Positions 44,787 through 53,807 of a stretch of DNA of 64,000 nt are shown one piece after another. The DNA is from Selenomonas sputigena_A. Its GTDB lineage: Bacteria > Bacillota > Negativicutes > Selenomonadales > Selenomonadaceae. The stretch is from the NCBI RefSeq assembly GCF_051603425.1, contig NZ_CP194411.1, positions 1,860,001 to 1,924,000 of the forward strand, in the 5' to 3' direction. Each line of letters opens with the position of its first letter. Positions within the stretch are counted from its first letter, which is position 1. The notes below the pieces were generated by a model. That model had not been told where the DNA came from. It saw only the letters and a program-made list of their open reading frames with translations, and searched no databases. Position numbers and translations under genes: made by a program.

Positions 44787-46418
44787 TTATGCCGCTTCTC
44801 TCAATGATACCAGATGCCGCGCCAACGTGCCGCTTTGTATCTTTTGGTGCAGTTTGAAGACGTTGTGTGCCAGTGCCAGCAGAATGGTCTCACCCAAGAC
44901 ATTCGCCCGCCCCCTCGTAAGAAAGCGGCGAAAGCCAAAGGCTCCCTTGATCTGTGTAAAGACACCCTCTGCCTGGATGCTGCGGTTCATCCGCAGGACG
45001 ATGCCTTCCGTACTCTTGATCCGTGCAAGGTTCTTTGCACGCTCTCGTTGAAAGACCTTGGCAACCTCCAATCTCTTAGTTCGTTCCTCCATTGGTATCT
45101 TGCTGTGGTTGCCATGGATGCACTGCTTCTTTCTTTCGCAGCCGTTGCAGTCTGTACACGTGTAGATGGTCTTTTCGCTCACATACCCGCTCGCACTCTT
45201 TGTTCTGCGCGTCCCCGTCACAACGAGTCGCCGCCCCTCGGCGCACTGGTAGACATCCTCCGCTGCAAGGTAGGTCATGTTCTCCCGCCGCCCGATCTCC
45301 TGCTTCCATTTGCGCTTCTTGCTCACTTCGTAGTTGTTCGGCTTGATGTAGGAGGCCTGTCCCTTTTCCCTCAAATACAGGTAGTTCTCCTCACTCTCAT
45401 ATCCTGCATCGGCGACAAGCTTCCGGCTCCTTTTTCCGATGTGTGCATGAAAATCCTCCAAAAACGGGATGAGTGTCCGTGTATCTGTCGGGTTCGGGTA
45501 AACACCCGCCCATACGATAAAGGATGCCTCCACGCCATATTGCAGATTATATGCCGGCTTTAACTGACCGTTCTTCATTGCATCTTCTTTCATTCGCATG
45601 AAGGTTGCCTCATAATCTGTCTTGGAAAAGCTGTTGCGATCCCCACAGATCTGCAGCTTCTTTGTGTAGTCCTTCAGACGACTGATGTAAGAGTCCAGTA
45701 TCTCCATGGTACGATGAAGCACGGTCTTTCGTTTTCCGCTCCCGTAAACGAAGATGATGTTTTGCTCTCTTTGGATGCGTTTCAAACGTCGGCGCAGACG
45801 TTTCAGATGGTGCAGGCGAATCTCAGAGCCACGGCGCAGGTGGATACCGAACTCTTTTTCTACGCCGGCAAGAAAGGCGTAGAGTTTCTCCATGAGTTTG
45901 GTACGGTTCTTTGCAACACCTTTTTTCCAAACGAAGGTGTACTTGCCCGCAACTGCTTCGATCTTTGTGCCGTCGACAAAGAGGTTCTCAAACGAGATGG
46001 CTCCAACGGATGCAAGAAATTGTGCCATTTGTGCCAGAATCTCCTTGGCGCAGGGGGCAAAGTGATCCCTGCGAAAACGGGCAATAGTTGTGTGATCCAG
46101 TGCGGGTCGCCCTTCGAGCAGATACATGAAGTGGATGTTCCTTAGGCATACCTCCTCAATGCGGCGGGAACTGTAGATTTGATTCATGTATGCGTAGATG
46201 AGGATGGCAAGCAGCTGATGCGGTGATACGAGATTCCGCTCGGCACGCCGAAAGTTCCTGTAAAGAGGCGTAAGATCCATTTGATGGATGCAGTGGAGCA
46301 GGAGACGAACGGGATCGTCCTTCTTGATTTGAAATTCAAAGTTGAGGGGGAGACTGGGTTGAAATGTGCCTCCGTAGGATGTATAATCCTTATGTAAAAT
46401 TTGGTTTTGTATACTCAT
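44787..46418 (-). CDS. IS1182-family transposase
   Basis: A 543-residue DDE-type transposase with the DUF772-like N-terminal part (HQLLAILIYAYMNQIYSSRRIEE), the first acidic site in NLFVDGTKIEA, a basic middle, LVADAGYESEENY, the Cys-rich CTDCNGCERKKQC, and C-terminal RSIQAEGVFTQIKGAFGFRRF. Length and frame are complete, so it is probably functional. It is inserted between the tpsB terminator and the malic enzyme terminator and interrupts no gene. Confidence 0.93.
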   Translation of the reverse strand: MSIQNQILHKDYTSYGGTFQPSLPLNFEFQIKKDDPVRLLLHCIHQMDLTPLYRNFRRAERNLVSPHQLLAILIYAYMNQIYSSRRIEEVCLRNIHFMYLLEGRPALDHTTIARFRRDHFAPCAKEILAQMAQFLASVGAISFENLFVDGTKIEAVAGKYTFVWKKGVAKNRTKLMEKLYAFLAGVEKEFGIHLRRGSEIRLHHLKRLRRRLKRIQREQNIIFVYGSGKRKTVLHRTMEILDSYISRLKDYTKKLQICGDRNSFSKTDYEATFMRMKEDAMKNGQLKPAYNLQYGVEASFIVWAGVYPNPTDTRTLIPFLEDFHAHIGKRSRKLVADAGYESEENYLYLREKGQASYIKPNNYEVSKKRKWKQEIGRRENMTYLAAEDVYQCAEGRRLVVTGTRRTKSASGYVSEKTIYTCTDCNGCERKKQCIHGNHSKIPMEERTKRLEVAKVFQRERAKNLARIKSTEGIVLRMNRSIQAEGVFTQIKGAFGFRRFLTRGRANVLGETILLALAHNVFKLHQKIQSGTLARHLVSLREAA

Positions 46419-46427
46419 ATTTTACAC

Positions 46428-46459
46428 CAGAAGCCGGTGTTTGAAAACACCGGCTTCTG
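46428..46459. repeat. Hairpin at the transposase 5' end
   Basis: A perfect 15-bp stem (46428-46442 with 46445-46459) with a 2-base loop, adjacent to the transposase start. A hairpin holds the same place in the decayed copy (7905-7932). It may mark the element end or block transcription from outside. Confidence 0.6.
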
Positions 46460-46477
46460 TGTTTTTTCCACAAAATT

Positions 46478-46520
46478 GAGGCTGCTACACGTTGGTTTCG
46501 TGCAACAGCCCCTTTCTCAA
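46478..46520 (-). terminator. Malic enzyme terminator, CTGTTGCA hairpin family
   Basis: Reading leftward, GGGGCTGTTGCACG pairs imperfectly with CGTGTAGCAGCC, followed by TCAATTTT. It ends the malic enzyme gene and borders the right side of the insertion sequence. Confidence 0.65.
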
Positions 46521-46524
46521 TGCG

Positions 46525-48153
46525 TCAGTATTCCGCCTTCCAGACCATTTCCTCGACAGCGGCCTTTACATCCGCGACCGCGCGTCGGTTCAGTCCCTGC
46601 TTCACGGCACACTCCGCAACGGCAACAGCGACGGCGGCAGAGAACTCAATGAGGCGCGTAACGGGCGGAATGACGGCAGCGCCCTTTGCCTCGGGCGTAA
46701 GGAATGCGCCGAGTGAATGCGCCGCGGCCGAGATCATCTCATCGGTCACGAGTTTCGCATCGACCGCCATGCTGCCGAGGCCGAGTCCCGGATAGATAAG
46801 TGCGTTGTTCGCTTGTCCGATCTCGTAGGTCGTTCCTCGGTAGGAGACCGGATCACGCGGAACGCCGGTCGCAACCAACGCACGCCCGTCCGACCAGCGA
46901 ATGAGGTCCTCCGCTGTCGCCTCGGCAAGCTCCGTCGGATTGCTCAGCGGAAAAATGATCGGACGATCACACCACGATGCCATCGCTCGCACGATCGTCT
47001 CCGTGAACGCGCCCGGCATTGTCGACGTGCCGACAAGGATGGTCGGCTTTACCGCCATCACGGCGGCCGTAAGCGTCGTGAGCGAATCCGCATGGTCGAA
47101 CTCGCTGCGTTTTCGCGCGAATGGCTTTTGCTCCGGCGTCAGGTCGCCCATGTCGTCAAAGAGGAGGCCCTGCTTGTCCACGAGGTAGAAATGCCCGCGC
47201 GCCTCCTCCTCGCTGAGCCCCTGCTCGACCATCTCGCGGCAAATACGGCTCGTGATGCCCGCGCCCGCCGTCCCCGCGCCGAAGCACATGTATCTCTGCT
47301 CCGTGAGCTTCTGCCCCGTGATCTTCATCGCGCCAAGGAGTCCTGCGAGCGTGATGATGCCCGTCCCCTGACAGTCGTCGTTGAAGACGGGATAGGTCTT
47401 CTGGTACCGGCGCAGAATCGGCGCGGCGTTCGGCCGTCCAAAGTCCTCGAAGTGGAGATAGAGGCGTGGGAAAAGCCGCTCCGCCGTCTGCACAAAGGCA
47501 TCGATGAAGTCGTCGTATGCCTTGCCCCGCACGCGTTCGTGACGATTGCCGAGGTAGAGCGGATCCTGCAGGAGGCTCTCGCGGTTCGTCCCGCAGTCGA
47601 GCATGACCGGCAGCACCGACGTGGGGTCAATTCCCGCTGCTGCGGTATAGACCATCAGCTTCCCGACGGCGATATCGGCACCGTCCGTCCCCCAGTCGCC
47701 GATGCCGAGAATGCCCTCTGCGTCCGTTGCAACGATGAGACGGATCTCCCGGTCGCCCGCCGCCTGCCGCAGCGTCGTCTCGACCGCCTCCGGGTGATCG
47801 ATCGAGAGATATGCCGTCTCCTGCGGGTTGATAAACTGCTCGCTGTACTGTTCAATGCTCTCGGCGATCACGGGATCGTAGACAATCGGCATGAGCTCTG
47901 CGATATGCTGACGAAACACATAGTAGAACAGGCGGCGGTTGCGGTTGAACACGTCCATCAGGAAGCGGCGCTTCTCGAGCCCCGAGCTCTTGCGCTCCAT
48001 CTGCTGATAGATGCGCTGCGCCTGCTCCGCAATCGTGTCAACATGCGGCGGCAGGAGGCCCGTAAGTCCAAACTGTGCGCGCTCGTCAGCACTGAACGCC
48101 GTCCCCTTGTTTTGAAACGGATCGCTCAACAGAGCATACCCTTTCTTGTCCAT
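46525..48153 (-). CDS. maeA: NAD-dependent malic enzyme
   Basis: A 542-residue oxidative decarboxylase of malate to pyruvate. The malic N-terminal domain has the catalytic Tyr region (FYYVFRQHI) and VMLDCGTNRESLL; the metal site is FEDFGRPNAAP...VFNDDCQGTG, and the NAD Rossmann loop is FGAGTAGAG. The full-length SfcA/MaeA type of 540-570 residues. ATG 48153 has AAGGAAG upstream; a longer in-frame start at 48273 lacks support. In Selenomonads malate and succinate metabolism is central, so a role in fermentation balance is likely. Confidence 0.92.
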   Translation of the reverse strand: MDKKGYALLSDPFQNKGTAFSADERAQFGLTGLLPPHVDTIAEQAQRIYQQMERKSSGLEKRRFLMDVFNRNRRLFYYVFRQHIAELMPIVYDPVIAESIEQYSEQFINPQETAYLSIDHPEAVETTLRQAAGDREIRLIVATDAEGILGIGDWGTDGADIAVGKLMVYTAAAGIDPTSVLPVMLDCGTNRESLLQDPLYLGNRHERVRGKAYDDFIDAFVQTAERLFPRLYLHFEDFGRPNAAPILRRYQKTYPVFNDDCQGTGIITLAGLLGAMKITGQKLTEQRYMCFGAGTAGAGITSRICREMVEQGLSEEEARGHFYLVDKQGLLFDDMGDLTPEQKPFARKRSEFDHADSLTTLTAAVMAVKPTILVGTSTMPGAFTETIVRAMASWCDRPIIFPLSNPTELAEATAEDLIRWSDGRALVATGVPRDPVSYRGTTYEIGQANNALIYPGLGLGSMAVDAKLVTDEMISAAAHSLGAFLTPEAKGAAVIPPVTRLIEFSAAVAVAVAECAVKQGLNRRAVADVKAAVEEMVWKAEY

Positions 48154-48304
48154 AATTTCTTCCTTTTCGTCAGTGAAACACTCTTGCACTCGGTATTCGA
48201 GAAAAGCCCTCCGATTTCCTGCTGTGCACAATTTATAATCTGCTGCCGCATACTGGACAGGCACATTCCTCATGCGTTACAATACGGGCAAAGGAGGAAT
48301 CACC

Positions 48305-48580
48305 ATGCAGATCGTATTTGAACCCGAACATTTCCGCAGCGCGGCCTATGACGGCGAAACACGCGTCGGCGTCGCAGAGCTTGAGGAGGCGCGCGGATGC
48401 TGGGTCATCACACATACCGAGGTTGACCCCGCCTACGGAGGGCAGGGCATCGCCCGCCGCCTCATCGAGGAGATCATCGCCGAGGCGCGCCATACAGGGA
48501 AGAAGATCGTCCCCGTCTGCTCCTATGCAGAGAAGATGATGCGCGGCAGGGAAGAATACACCGACGTGCTTGCAGACTGA
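48305..48580 (+). CDS. Small GNAT-family N-acetyltransferase (YjdJ-like)
   Basis: A 91-residue minimal GNAT domain. The acetyl-CoA loop is GGQGIARRLIEEIIAEAR, preceded by ITHTEVDPAY and followed by VPVCSYAEKMM, the pattern of the PF14542-type proteins. Substrate unknown. AAGGAGG lies before ATG 48305. It is transcribed divergently from the malic enzyme and ends at a 24-bp hairpin. Confidence 0.8.
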   Translation: MQIVFEPEHFRSAAYDGETRVGVAELEEARGCWVITHTEVDPAYGGQGIARRLIEEIIAEARHTGKKIVPVCSYAEKMMRGREEYTDVLAD

Positions 48581-48596
48581 GTGGAATCCGTTCGAC

Positions 48597-48650
48597 AAAA
48601 AGGGACTGTTGCACGAAGTTTTCTAACTTCGTGCAACAGTCCCTTTTTAT
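48597..48650. terminator. Perfect 24-bp terminator hairpin, CTGTTGCA family
   Basis: 48597-48620 pairs perfectly with 48625-48648, with loop TTCT, A5 before and T5 after. It is the cleanest member of the family and can act in both directions, ending the GNAT gene. Confidence 0.85.
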
Positions 48651-48677
48651 GGTACGGCACTTTTGGCCGCAGGTTTC

Positions 48678-48769
<92 letters not shown>

Positions 48770-48829
48770 GGGAAATGCTTCAGCACTTCGCGATTGCTGT
48801 ATCATTTTAGCAAATGCAGGCGCTTGCTG

Positions 48830-49402
48830 TCAATAGGAAGGCTTGAGAATGGGTTCAATCACGCGGCAGAAGCAGCGGTCCAGTTCTGCGGGCGACATCC
48901 TGCGACCGCCCTTGATCCACCAGAGGACCATTTCCACGAAGCTGCCGGAGATGTGGTTGACAAGGAAGTCCTGCGGCACGTCCGGATGGGGAAGTTTCTG
49001 TGCAGCGACGTGCAGGCGCACAAGGTCGTTCAGGCTGTCTTTAAAAAAGCGCAGAAAAATATCGCTGCTCTCGGAGGAGAGGAGTCCCAAGATGTTGCTG
49101 TCGTTTTCCTCGAGGTGCTGCAGAAGATGGAGAAAGACGGACTCGGGAACACTGCCGTCTGAATAGAGGCCGTGCGTATGGCTGCTGTTCATAGCGCTGC
49201 CGACGATGTGGCCGAAGAGTTTTTCGCAGAGTGCTCTCAGCAGCTCGTCTTTCGTTTCAAAATGCCTGTAGAACGTCGTACGGCCTACATTCGCGGCGTC
49301 GATAATTTCTTGTACCGTTATTTTATTGTAGCTTTTTCGTGCAGCGAGGACGCTGAAGGCGGAAAAAACAGCGTCTCTCGTTTTCTTTTGTCGTCTGTCC
49401 AT
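48830..49402 (-). CDS. TetR/AcrR-family transcriptional regulator
   Basis: A 190-residue regulator. The N-terminal helix-turn-helix covers about residues 10-56 (TVQEIIDAANVGRTTFYRHFETKDELL); the C-terminal TetR_C-like ligand domain is of the 11-type often beside transporters. ATG 49402 follows GGGGGCA. It is divergent from a metal-type P-ATPase gene 220 bases away, which is its most likely target. Ligand unknown. Confidence 0.9.
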   Translation of the reverse strand: MDRRQKKTRDAVFSAFSVLAARKSYNKITVQEIIDAANVGRTTFYRHFETKDELLRALCEKLFGHIVGSAMNSSHTHGLYSDGSVPESVFLHLLQHLEENDSNILGLLSSESSDIFLRFFKDSLNDLVRLHVAAQKLPHPDVPQDFLVNHISGSFVEMVLWWIKGGRRMSPAELDRCFCRVIEPILKPSY

Positions 49403-49471
49403 CGGTATGCCCCCTAAACCGTACAAATTATGAAAAATATTCCGTAGGAAACAGGCAGTGGGAATCGTCCA

Positions 49472-49518
49472 TTGTTTTTCCGGTTGGGTTTCCATAAAAT
49501 AAAAAGAACAAAGTGTTC
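49472..49518 (+). promoter_or_regulatory. Candidate promoter and operator for the P-type ATPase gene
   Basis: TTGTTT (49472-49477), 17-base spacer and TAAAAT (49495-49500) form a candidate promoter. The dyad GAACA-AAG-TGTTC (49506-49518) sits at the expected transcript start and is a plausible site for the divergent TetR protein. Confidence 0.45.
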
Positions 49519-49622
49519 GCTAACAAACTCATTCTATGGAGGAAACAGCCTGTTTGTCAAGCGGATTCTTATGCCTGTCCCGTGAGGGACGGCTTGCGGA
49601 AAGTTGAAATGGGGGAATCTTT

Positions 49623-51590
49623 ATGGCAGATGCAGCAAATACGGTACAGACGCAGAAACCTTTGCAGACGGGAGGTTTGTCTTGGGCAGGTTCCCTGCTC
49701 AAGCGGCTCAATGATTTTCTTTCCGGGCTGCCCATGACGCTTGTTGCGGCACTTTTTTTGCTTATGGATCTCGTTCCGCATGTCATGGAGGAGTTTGGCG
49801 CAGAGCCGGTGCGCTTGGATTTTCTCTTTTTTGATCCTTCCTGGGCAGCGGTCATTATTTGTGGCATTCCTTTGCTTTATCTGGCGATCTGGCGCATCCT
49901 GTACAATCCCGGCATCAGCAAGATTTCCTCAGCACTGCTGATTTCGCTGGCCATGCTGGCAGCCATCGCTATCGGCGATTTGTTCGCGGCGGGTGAAGTT
50001 GCCTTTATCATGGCGCTTGGCGCACTTTTGGAAGAAGCGATAACGAAGAGGGCGAAAAAAGGACTGAGGAAACTGATTTCCCTTGCGCCGACACAGGGAC
50101 GCAGACTGGCAGGCGGCAGGGAAGAAATGATTGCAGCGGAGGAAATCGCACGGGGCGATATTCTCCGCATCCTGCCCGGTGAGACGATTCCCGTGGACGG
50201 CAGGATCGTCGTCGGCGAAACTTCCGTCGACCAGTCTGTGATGACCGGGGAATCGCTGCCGGTCGACAAGGGACAGGGGGATGAGGTGTTCTGCGGTACG
50301 CTTAACTGCTTTGGTTCGATTGACATAGAAGCGACGAAGGTCGGTGAGGACAGTTCCCTGCAGAGGCTGATCCGTATGGTGCAGGAAGCGGAAGAGAAGC
50401 AGGCCCCCATGCAGCGCATTGCAGACCGCTGGGCGAGCTGGCTTGTGCCCATCGTACTCATTCTTGCTGTCGGTGCTTATATTGGTACGGGAAATATTGT
50501 CATCGCCGTCACGTTGATGGTTGTTTTTTGCCCCTGTGCGCTCGTGCTGGCAACGCCGACCGCCATCATGGCGGCTATCGGGCAGGCCACGAAGCGCGGC
50601 GTGATCATCAAGTCGGGCGAGGCTCTGGAGAAGATGGGAAAGGTCGATGCGATTGCCTTTGACAAGACGGGCACTTTGACGTATGGCCGTCTGGCTGTCA
50701 GCGATATCATTCCCTTTGCCGGCGCCATAAGCGAGAAAGAGCTGCTTCGCCTTGCAGCCTCTGCCGAGATGAAAAGCGAGCATCCACTGGGAAAAGCCAT
50801 CGTCGCCCAAGCAAAGAAGGAAGGGCTTTCCCTCGATGTGCCGGATGTTTTTCGCATGACGGCAGGTCGGGGGATCTATGCCGAGTCGGGCGGGCAGAAG
50901 ATGCTCTGCGGCAGCAAGCGTTTCCTGGCGGACAATGGGGTGCATTTGGAGAAGGAAGCGACGCAGGCTTTGGAAAGGTTTCGCGGAGAGGGCAAGGCTT
51001 CCGTGCTTGTGGCAAGGGAAGGAACGTGCCTCGGAATCGTCGCGTTGGCCGACGTTCTGCGTCCTGAGGCAAAGGCGACGGCAGACCGTCTGGCCGCCAT
51101 GGCGATGCAGACCGTTCTTTTGACGGGCGACAGTGAAAAGGCAGCGGGCTACTTTGCTCATCAGGCCGGCATAGCTGCGGTGAAGGCGGAGCTGCTGCCG
51201 GAAGAAAAGGTGCGGGGCATACGGGAGATTCAGAAAGAAGACCGTACGGTCTGCATGATCGGTGACGGTGTAAACGATGCGCCTGCCCTGAAAACGGCCG
51301 ATGTCAGCGTGGCCATGGGGAACATGGGCAGCGATATCGCCGTCGAGGCCGCCGATATCGCCCTGATGCGCGATGATATTTCCCAAATCCCTTATTTGAA
51401 GAGGCTGGCGAACGCTACGGTCATGACAATCAAGATCAGCATCACGCTTTCCATGTGCATCAATTTCGCCGCGATCGTGTTGTCCCTGCTGGGCAAGCTG
51501 AATCCTACGACGGGGGCGCTTGTGCATAATGCAGGTTCCTGCTTTGTGGTGCTCATAGCGGCGCTGCTTTACGACAGGAAGTTTGAGTAG
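49623..51590 (+). CDS. P1B-type heavy-metal-translocating ATPase
   Basis: A 655-residue membrane pump that exports a metal cation. Markers: actuator MTGESLP, transmembrane metal motif CPC (VVFCPCALVLATPTA), phosphorylation DKTGT, the P1B-specific SEHPLGKAIV, and hinge GDGVNDAP. There is no N-terminal HMA or CxxC domain; the first 35 residues are plain. The last transmembrane segment (TGALVHNAGSCFVVLIAALLYDRKF) is not clearly of CopA or ZntA type, so the metal (Zn, Cd, Cu or other) is left open. It is divergent from a TetR regulator. Confidence 0.92.
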   Translation: MADAANTVQTQKPLQTGGLSWAGSLLKRLNDFLSGLPMTLVAALFLLMDLVPHVMEEFGAEPVRLDFLFFDPSWAAVIICGIPLLYLAIWRILYNPGISKISSALLISLAMLAAIAIGDLFAAGEVAFIMALGALLEEAITKRAKKGLRKLISLAPTQGRRLAGGREEMIAAEEIARGDILRILPGETIPVDGRIVVGETSVDQSVMTGESLPVDKGQGDEVFCGTLNCFGSIDIEATKVGEDSSLQRLIRMVQEAEEKQAPMQRIADRWASWLVPIVLILAVGAYIGTGNIVIAVTLMVVFCPCALVLATPTAIMAAIGQATKRGVIIKSGEALEKMGKVDAIAFDKTGTLTYGRLAVSDIIPFAGAISEKELLRLAASAEMKSEHPLGKAIVAQAKKEGLSLDVPDVFRMTAGRGIYAESGGQKMLCGSKRFLADNGVHLEKEATQALERFRGEGKASVLVAREGTCLGIVALADVLRPEAKATADRLAAMAMQTVLLTGDSEKAAGYFAHQAGIAAVKAELLPEEKVRGIREIQKEDRTVCMIGDGVNDAPALKTADVSVAMGNMGSDIAVEAADIALMRDDISQIPYLKRLANATVMTIKISITLSMCINFAAIVLSLLGKLNPTTGALVHNAGSCFVVLIAALLYDRKFE

Positions 51591-51607
51591 CAGAGCTGTC
51601 CGGCGGA

Positions 51608-51653
51608 AAACAAAAGGGCTGCACCAATTTTGAGCGGTGCAGCCCTTTTGTTT
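51608..51653. terminator. Bidirectional terminator
   Basis: A perfect 18-bp stem (51608-51625 with 51636-51653) ending in A/T-rich arms, shared by the rightward P-type ATPase gene and the leftward chromate transporter pair. Confidence 0.88.
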
Positions 51654-51676
51654 GCGTAATATCAGCAGGCATATTT

Positions 51677-52249
51677 TTAGAAGCCGCTTCCCTTCATCAT
51701 GCCGAAGAAAACCCCGAGTACACCGGAAGAGACGAGGATGGTGATGACGCCGTACTTGTAGTGGAGCGCTAAAAGCGCGAGCAGCATGATGACGATGCTG
51801 CTCCACTCCGTTGCGGACAAGTCGACAGGGAAGGATTCTGTGTTCCAGACGGCGAGCAGGATGAAGTCGATGGCCGCGCCGCAGATGAGGGCGATGACTG
51901 CGGGGCGCAGCCCGTTCAGCGCACCGCGGATGGGTCCGATATCGCCGTACTTGAGGAAAAGCTTGGCGAGCACGATGCCGAAGATCAAGGAGGGAAAGGC
52001 AAAGCCCGCCGTTGCGGAGACGGAGCCGGGAACCCCGGCGACCTTCATGCCCGCAAAGGTTGCCGCATTGATGCCGATGGGGCCCGGCGTCATCTGTGAG
52101 ATGGTGAAGATATCGATGAACTGCGCCAGCGTGAGCCAGCCGTAGCCGTCGACGACAGCCGCCTGTATGAGCGGCATGGACGCATAGCCGCCGCCGACGC
52201 AGAAGATGCTGACCTTGGCGAATTCCCAGAAGAGAGTCAAAAGAAGCAT
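51677..52249 (-). CDS. chrA: Chromate transporter family protein, second half-subunit
   Basis: A 190-residue half-size CHR-family membrane protein with about five or six transmembrane segments. The conserved FCVGGGYASMPLIQ and SQMTPGPIGINAATFAG motifs are present. Full-length ChrA consists of two such halves; here the halves are separate genes and probably form a heterodimer. ATG 52249 is preferred to GTG 52258 from its spacing to AAGGGG. Chromate is the family name substrate, but many members are physiologically uncharacterised. Confidence 0.85.
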   Translation of the reverse strand: MLLLTLFWEFAKVSIFCVGGGYASMPLIQAAVVDGYGWLTLAQFIDIFTISQMTPGPIGINAATFAGMKVAGVPGSVSATAGFAFPSLIFGIVLAKLFLKYGDIGPIRGALNGLRPAVIALICGAAIDFILLAVWNTESFPVDLSATEWSSIVIMLLALLALHYKYGVITILVSSGVLGVFFGMMKGSGF

Positions 52250-52261
52250 GATGCACACCCC

Positions 52262-52852
52262 TTAATTGTATTTCTTGTCCTGCATGAGGACGAGACCGAT
52301 GAGGCCGTCAATGATGACGAGAAGCATGATATTGACATCAAAGACGATGTTGGCGATAAATGTTGCGAGGACGATCACTATGGGCAGGAGATGACGCGTT
52401 TTCATCTGCTTGAGGAAGAGGTCAAGGGCAACCTTGACGATGAGAGCCGTCGCACCGCACTGCATGCCTTTCAAGGCGAACTGCACGATGGGATTGCTGG
52501 CGAAGATCTCGTAGCAGCGTGCGATGACGGACAACGTGATCAAGGGGGGCAGAACCGTGGCGAGAAGTGCTGTGAGAGAGCCGCTGAGCCCTGCCATGCG
52601 GTAGCCGAGGATGATGCACGCGTTGACGGCGACGATGCCGGGCATGGACTGTGCGATGGCCACCATGTCGAGCGCTTCCTTGTCGTCAATCCAGCCGTAC
52701 TCGTCGACGTATTTCGCTTTCAGAAGCGGGATGATGACGAAGCCGCCGCCGACAGTGAAGGCACTGATGAGGAAGGTGGAATAGAAGAGCTTCCAGTAAA
52801 AGTGCTTTGTCTCGCGCGGCGAGAGCGCTGCAGTGGATTGCTTCTTGGGCAT
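52262..52852 (-). CDS. chrA: Chromate transporter family protein, first half-subunit
   Basis: A 196-residue CHR-family protein with the N-terminal-half motif SAFTVGGGFVIIPLLK and AQSMPGIVAVNACIILGYRMAG. It precedes its partner by about a dozen bases, an operon of paired half-transporters. The N-terminal 18 residues are hydrophilic. The 240 bases between this gene and 53094 hold no recognisable feature. Confidence 0.85.
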   Translation of the reverse strand: MPKKQSTAALSPRETKHFYWKLFYSTFLISAFTVGGGFVIIPLLKAKYVDEYGWIDDKEALDMVAIAQSMPGIVAVNACIILGYRMAGLSGSLTALLATVLPPLITLSVIARCYEIFASNPIVQFALKGMQCGATALIVKVALDLFLKQMKTRHLLPIVIVLATFIANIVFDVNIMLLVIIDGLIGLVLMQDKKYN

Positions 52853-53093
52853 TTCGTTTGCTCCTTTTATTTGAGACTATTTATGGAAGTGAAAAATATT
52901 GCATGCCTTTGATTATAACACGATGTGCAAGACGGGAAAAGGTATTCAGAGCATTGCTCGGAGCGCGGCTGAGGGAAGCGATGTCCTGCATGGGCTTGCC
53001 GCAAATTCCGCAGGCTGCCGGGACAATGGCGGCTTCTGTCGTGCGATTTTTCTCGCTCCCGGAAGCCGCCCCTATGATGCTTGGAAAAACGGC

Positions 53094-53438
53094 TTAGTTG
53101 GGAAACTTGAAGGTTAGCTGGAAATATAAACCTGTATGATCTTCATCGAATGTCAGGAATTCACCGTAATAATCTTCCGGTCTAGCCATAAAAAAATATC
53201 TTCCCCCGGCCTTGTAAGACATGAGGGAAACGAGGCCGGAAAGAACATTTCCTGCATGTCCATATTGAAATATGGTATCCGTCATTTCAATCGTTATTTT
53301 ATAGATTTTTTCCTCAACGGCACATACATACCGCTTAATTTCGTTATTTGATGAGAGAAAGGCACGCAGTTTTTCTTCTACGCCGTCCGCTGTATCATAG
53401 ACGATGGTTATTTCATCGAAAAGTTTATGGTCAGTCAT
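53094..53438 (-). CDS. Small protein of unknown family, paralogue B
   Basis: A 114-residue soluble-looking protein, acidic and rich in Phe and Tyr, without signal peptide or known motif. It is clearly related to its neighbour at 53469: both have a YDxxDGVxxxLR start, the block EEKIYKITIEM, a G-rich ARY/GRYFF segment and a C-terminal FLTFDEDHTGLYFQLTFK. The gene is lower in GC than most of the window. Such small tandem paralogues are often immunity proteins of toxin systems, but no toxin is seen. Start ATG 53438; ATG 53447 also possible. Confidence 0.65.
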   Translation of the reverse strand: MTDHKLFDEITIVYDTADGVEEKLRAFLSSNNEIKRYVCAVEEKIYKITIEMTDTIFQYGHAGNVLSGLVSLMSYKAGGRYFFMARPEDYYGEFLTFDEDHTGLYFQLTFKFPN

Positions 53439-53468
53439 AAGAATCATCGCTCCAATCTTCCTGTAAAA

Positions 53469-53807
53469 TCATTTGAAAGTCACTTGAAAATAAAACCCTT
53501 CACGTTCCTCACGATAAGTCAAATACTCACAAAAAACTTCCTTTTCCTTTTCCGTGATGGAGTATCTCGCTCCTGCAAGATATCCTATAGTGGAAATCAG
53601 ATAAAAAAAGAGTTCCCGCGCCAAGTCGCATTTCGGCTGCTCGCTTTCTTTCATTTCGATCGTTATTTTATAAATCTTATCCTCAATGCACCATGTATGA
53701 TTTTTTATCCTCGAATCACAAAAGAACAAATCTCTTAGTTCCAAATCCACACCGTCCACGACGTCATAAGAAATCGGCGGGGTATCAAAAATCATATGTT
53801 TATCCAT
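53469..53807 (-). CDS. Small protein of unknown family, paralogue A
   Basis: A 112-residue paralogue of the gene at 53094, upstream in the same leftward unit with a 30-base gap. Shared blocks are DVVDGVDLELRD, IEDKIYKITIEM, LAGARYSI and CEYLTYREEREGFYFQVTFK. ATG 53807 is chosen because GAGAGGAG lies 9 bases upstream; the longer in-frame start lacks one. Low GC relative to neighbours suggests recent acquisition. Function not assigned. Confidence 0.65.
   Translation of the reverse strand: MDKHMIFDTPPISYDVVDGVDLELRDLFFCDSRIKNHTWCIEDKIYKITIEMKESEQPKCDLARELFFYLISTIGYLAGARYSITEKEKEVFCEYLTYREEREGFYFQVTFK

Larger units (their letters stand above)
44712..46459 (-). mobile_element. Intact IS1182-family insertion sequence
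   Basis: One transposase gene bounded by a 20-bp hairpin on its 3' side (44712-44762) and a 15-bp hairpin on its 5' side (46428-46459). The layout matches the decayed copy at 7905-9306. Boundaries are estimated from these shared hairpins; the outermost inverted repeats were not resolved. Confidence 0.7.

Noticed and set aside
52807..53117. Short rightward frames in the gap after the chromate transporter pair
   Set aside because: No ribosome-binding site and no similarity that I recognise; the stretch is left unannotated.
53322..53336. A 15-base exact match to part of the CRISPR repeat (ACATACATACCGCTT) inside a small gene
   Set aside because: It lies within a coding region, lacks the palindrome and the GAAAC end, and has no second copy nearby; treated as coincidence in low-complexity sequence.
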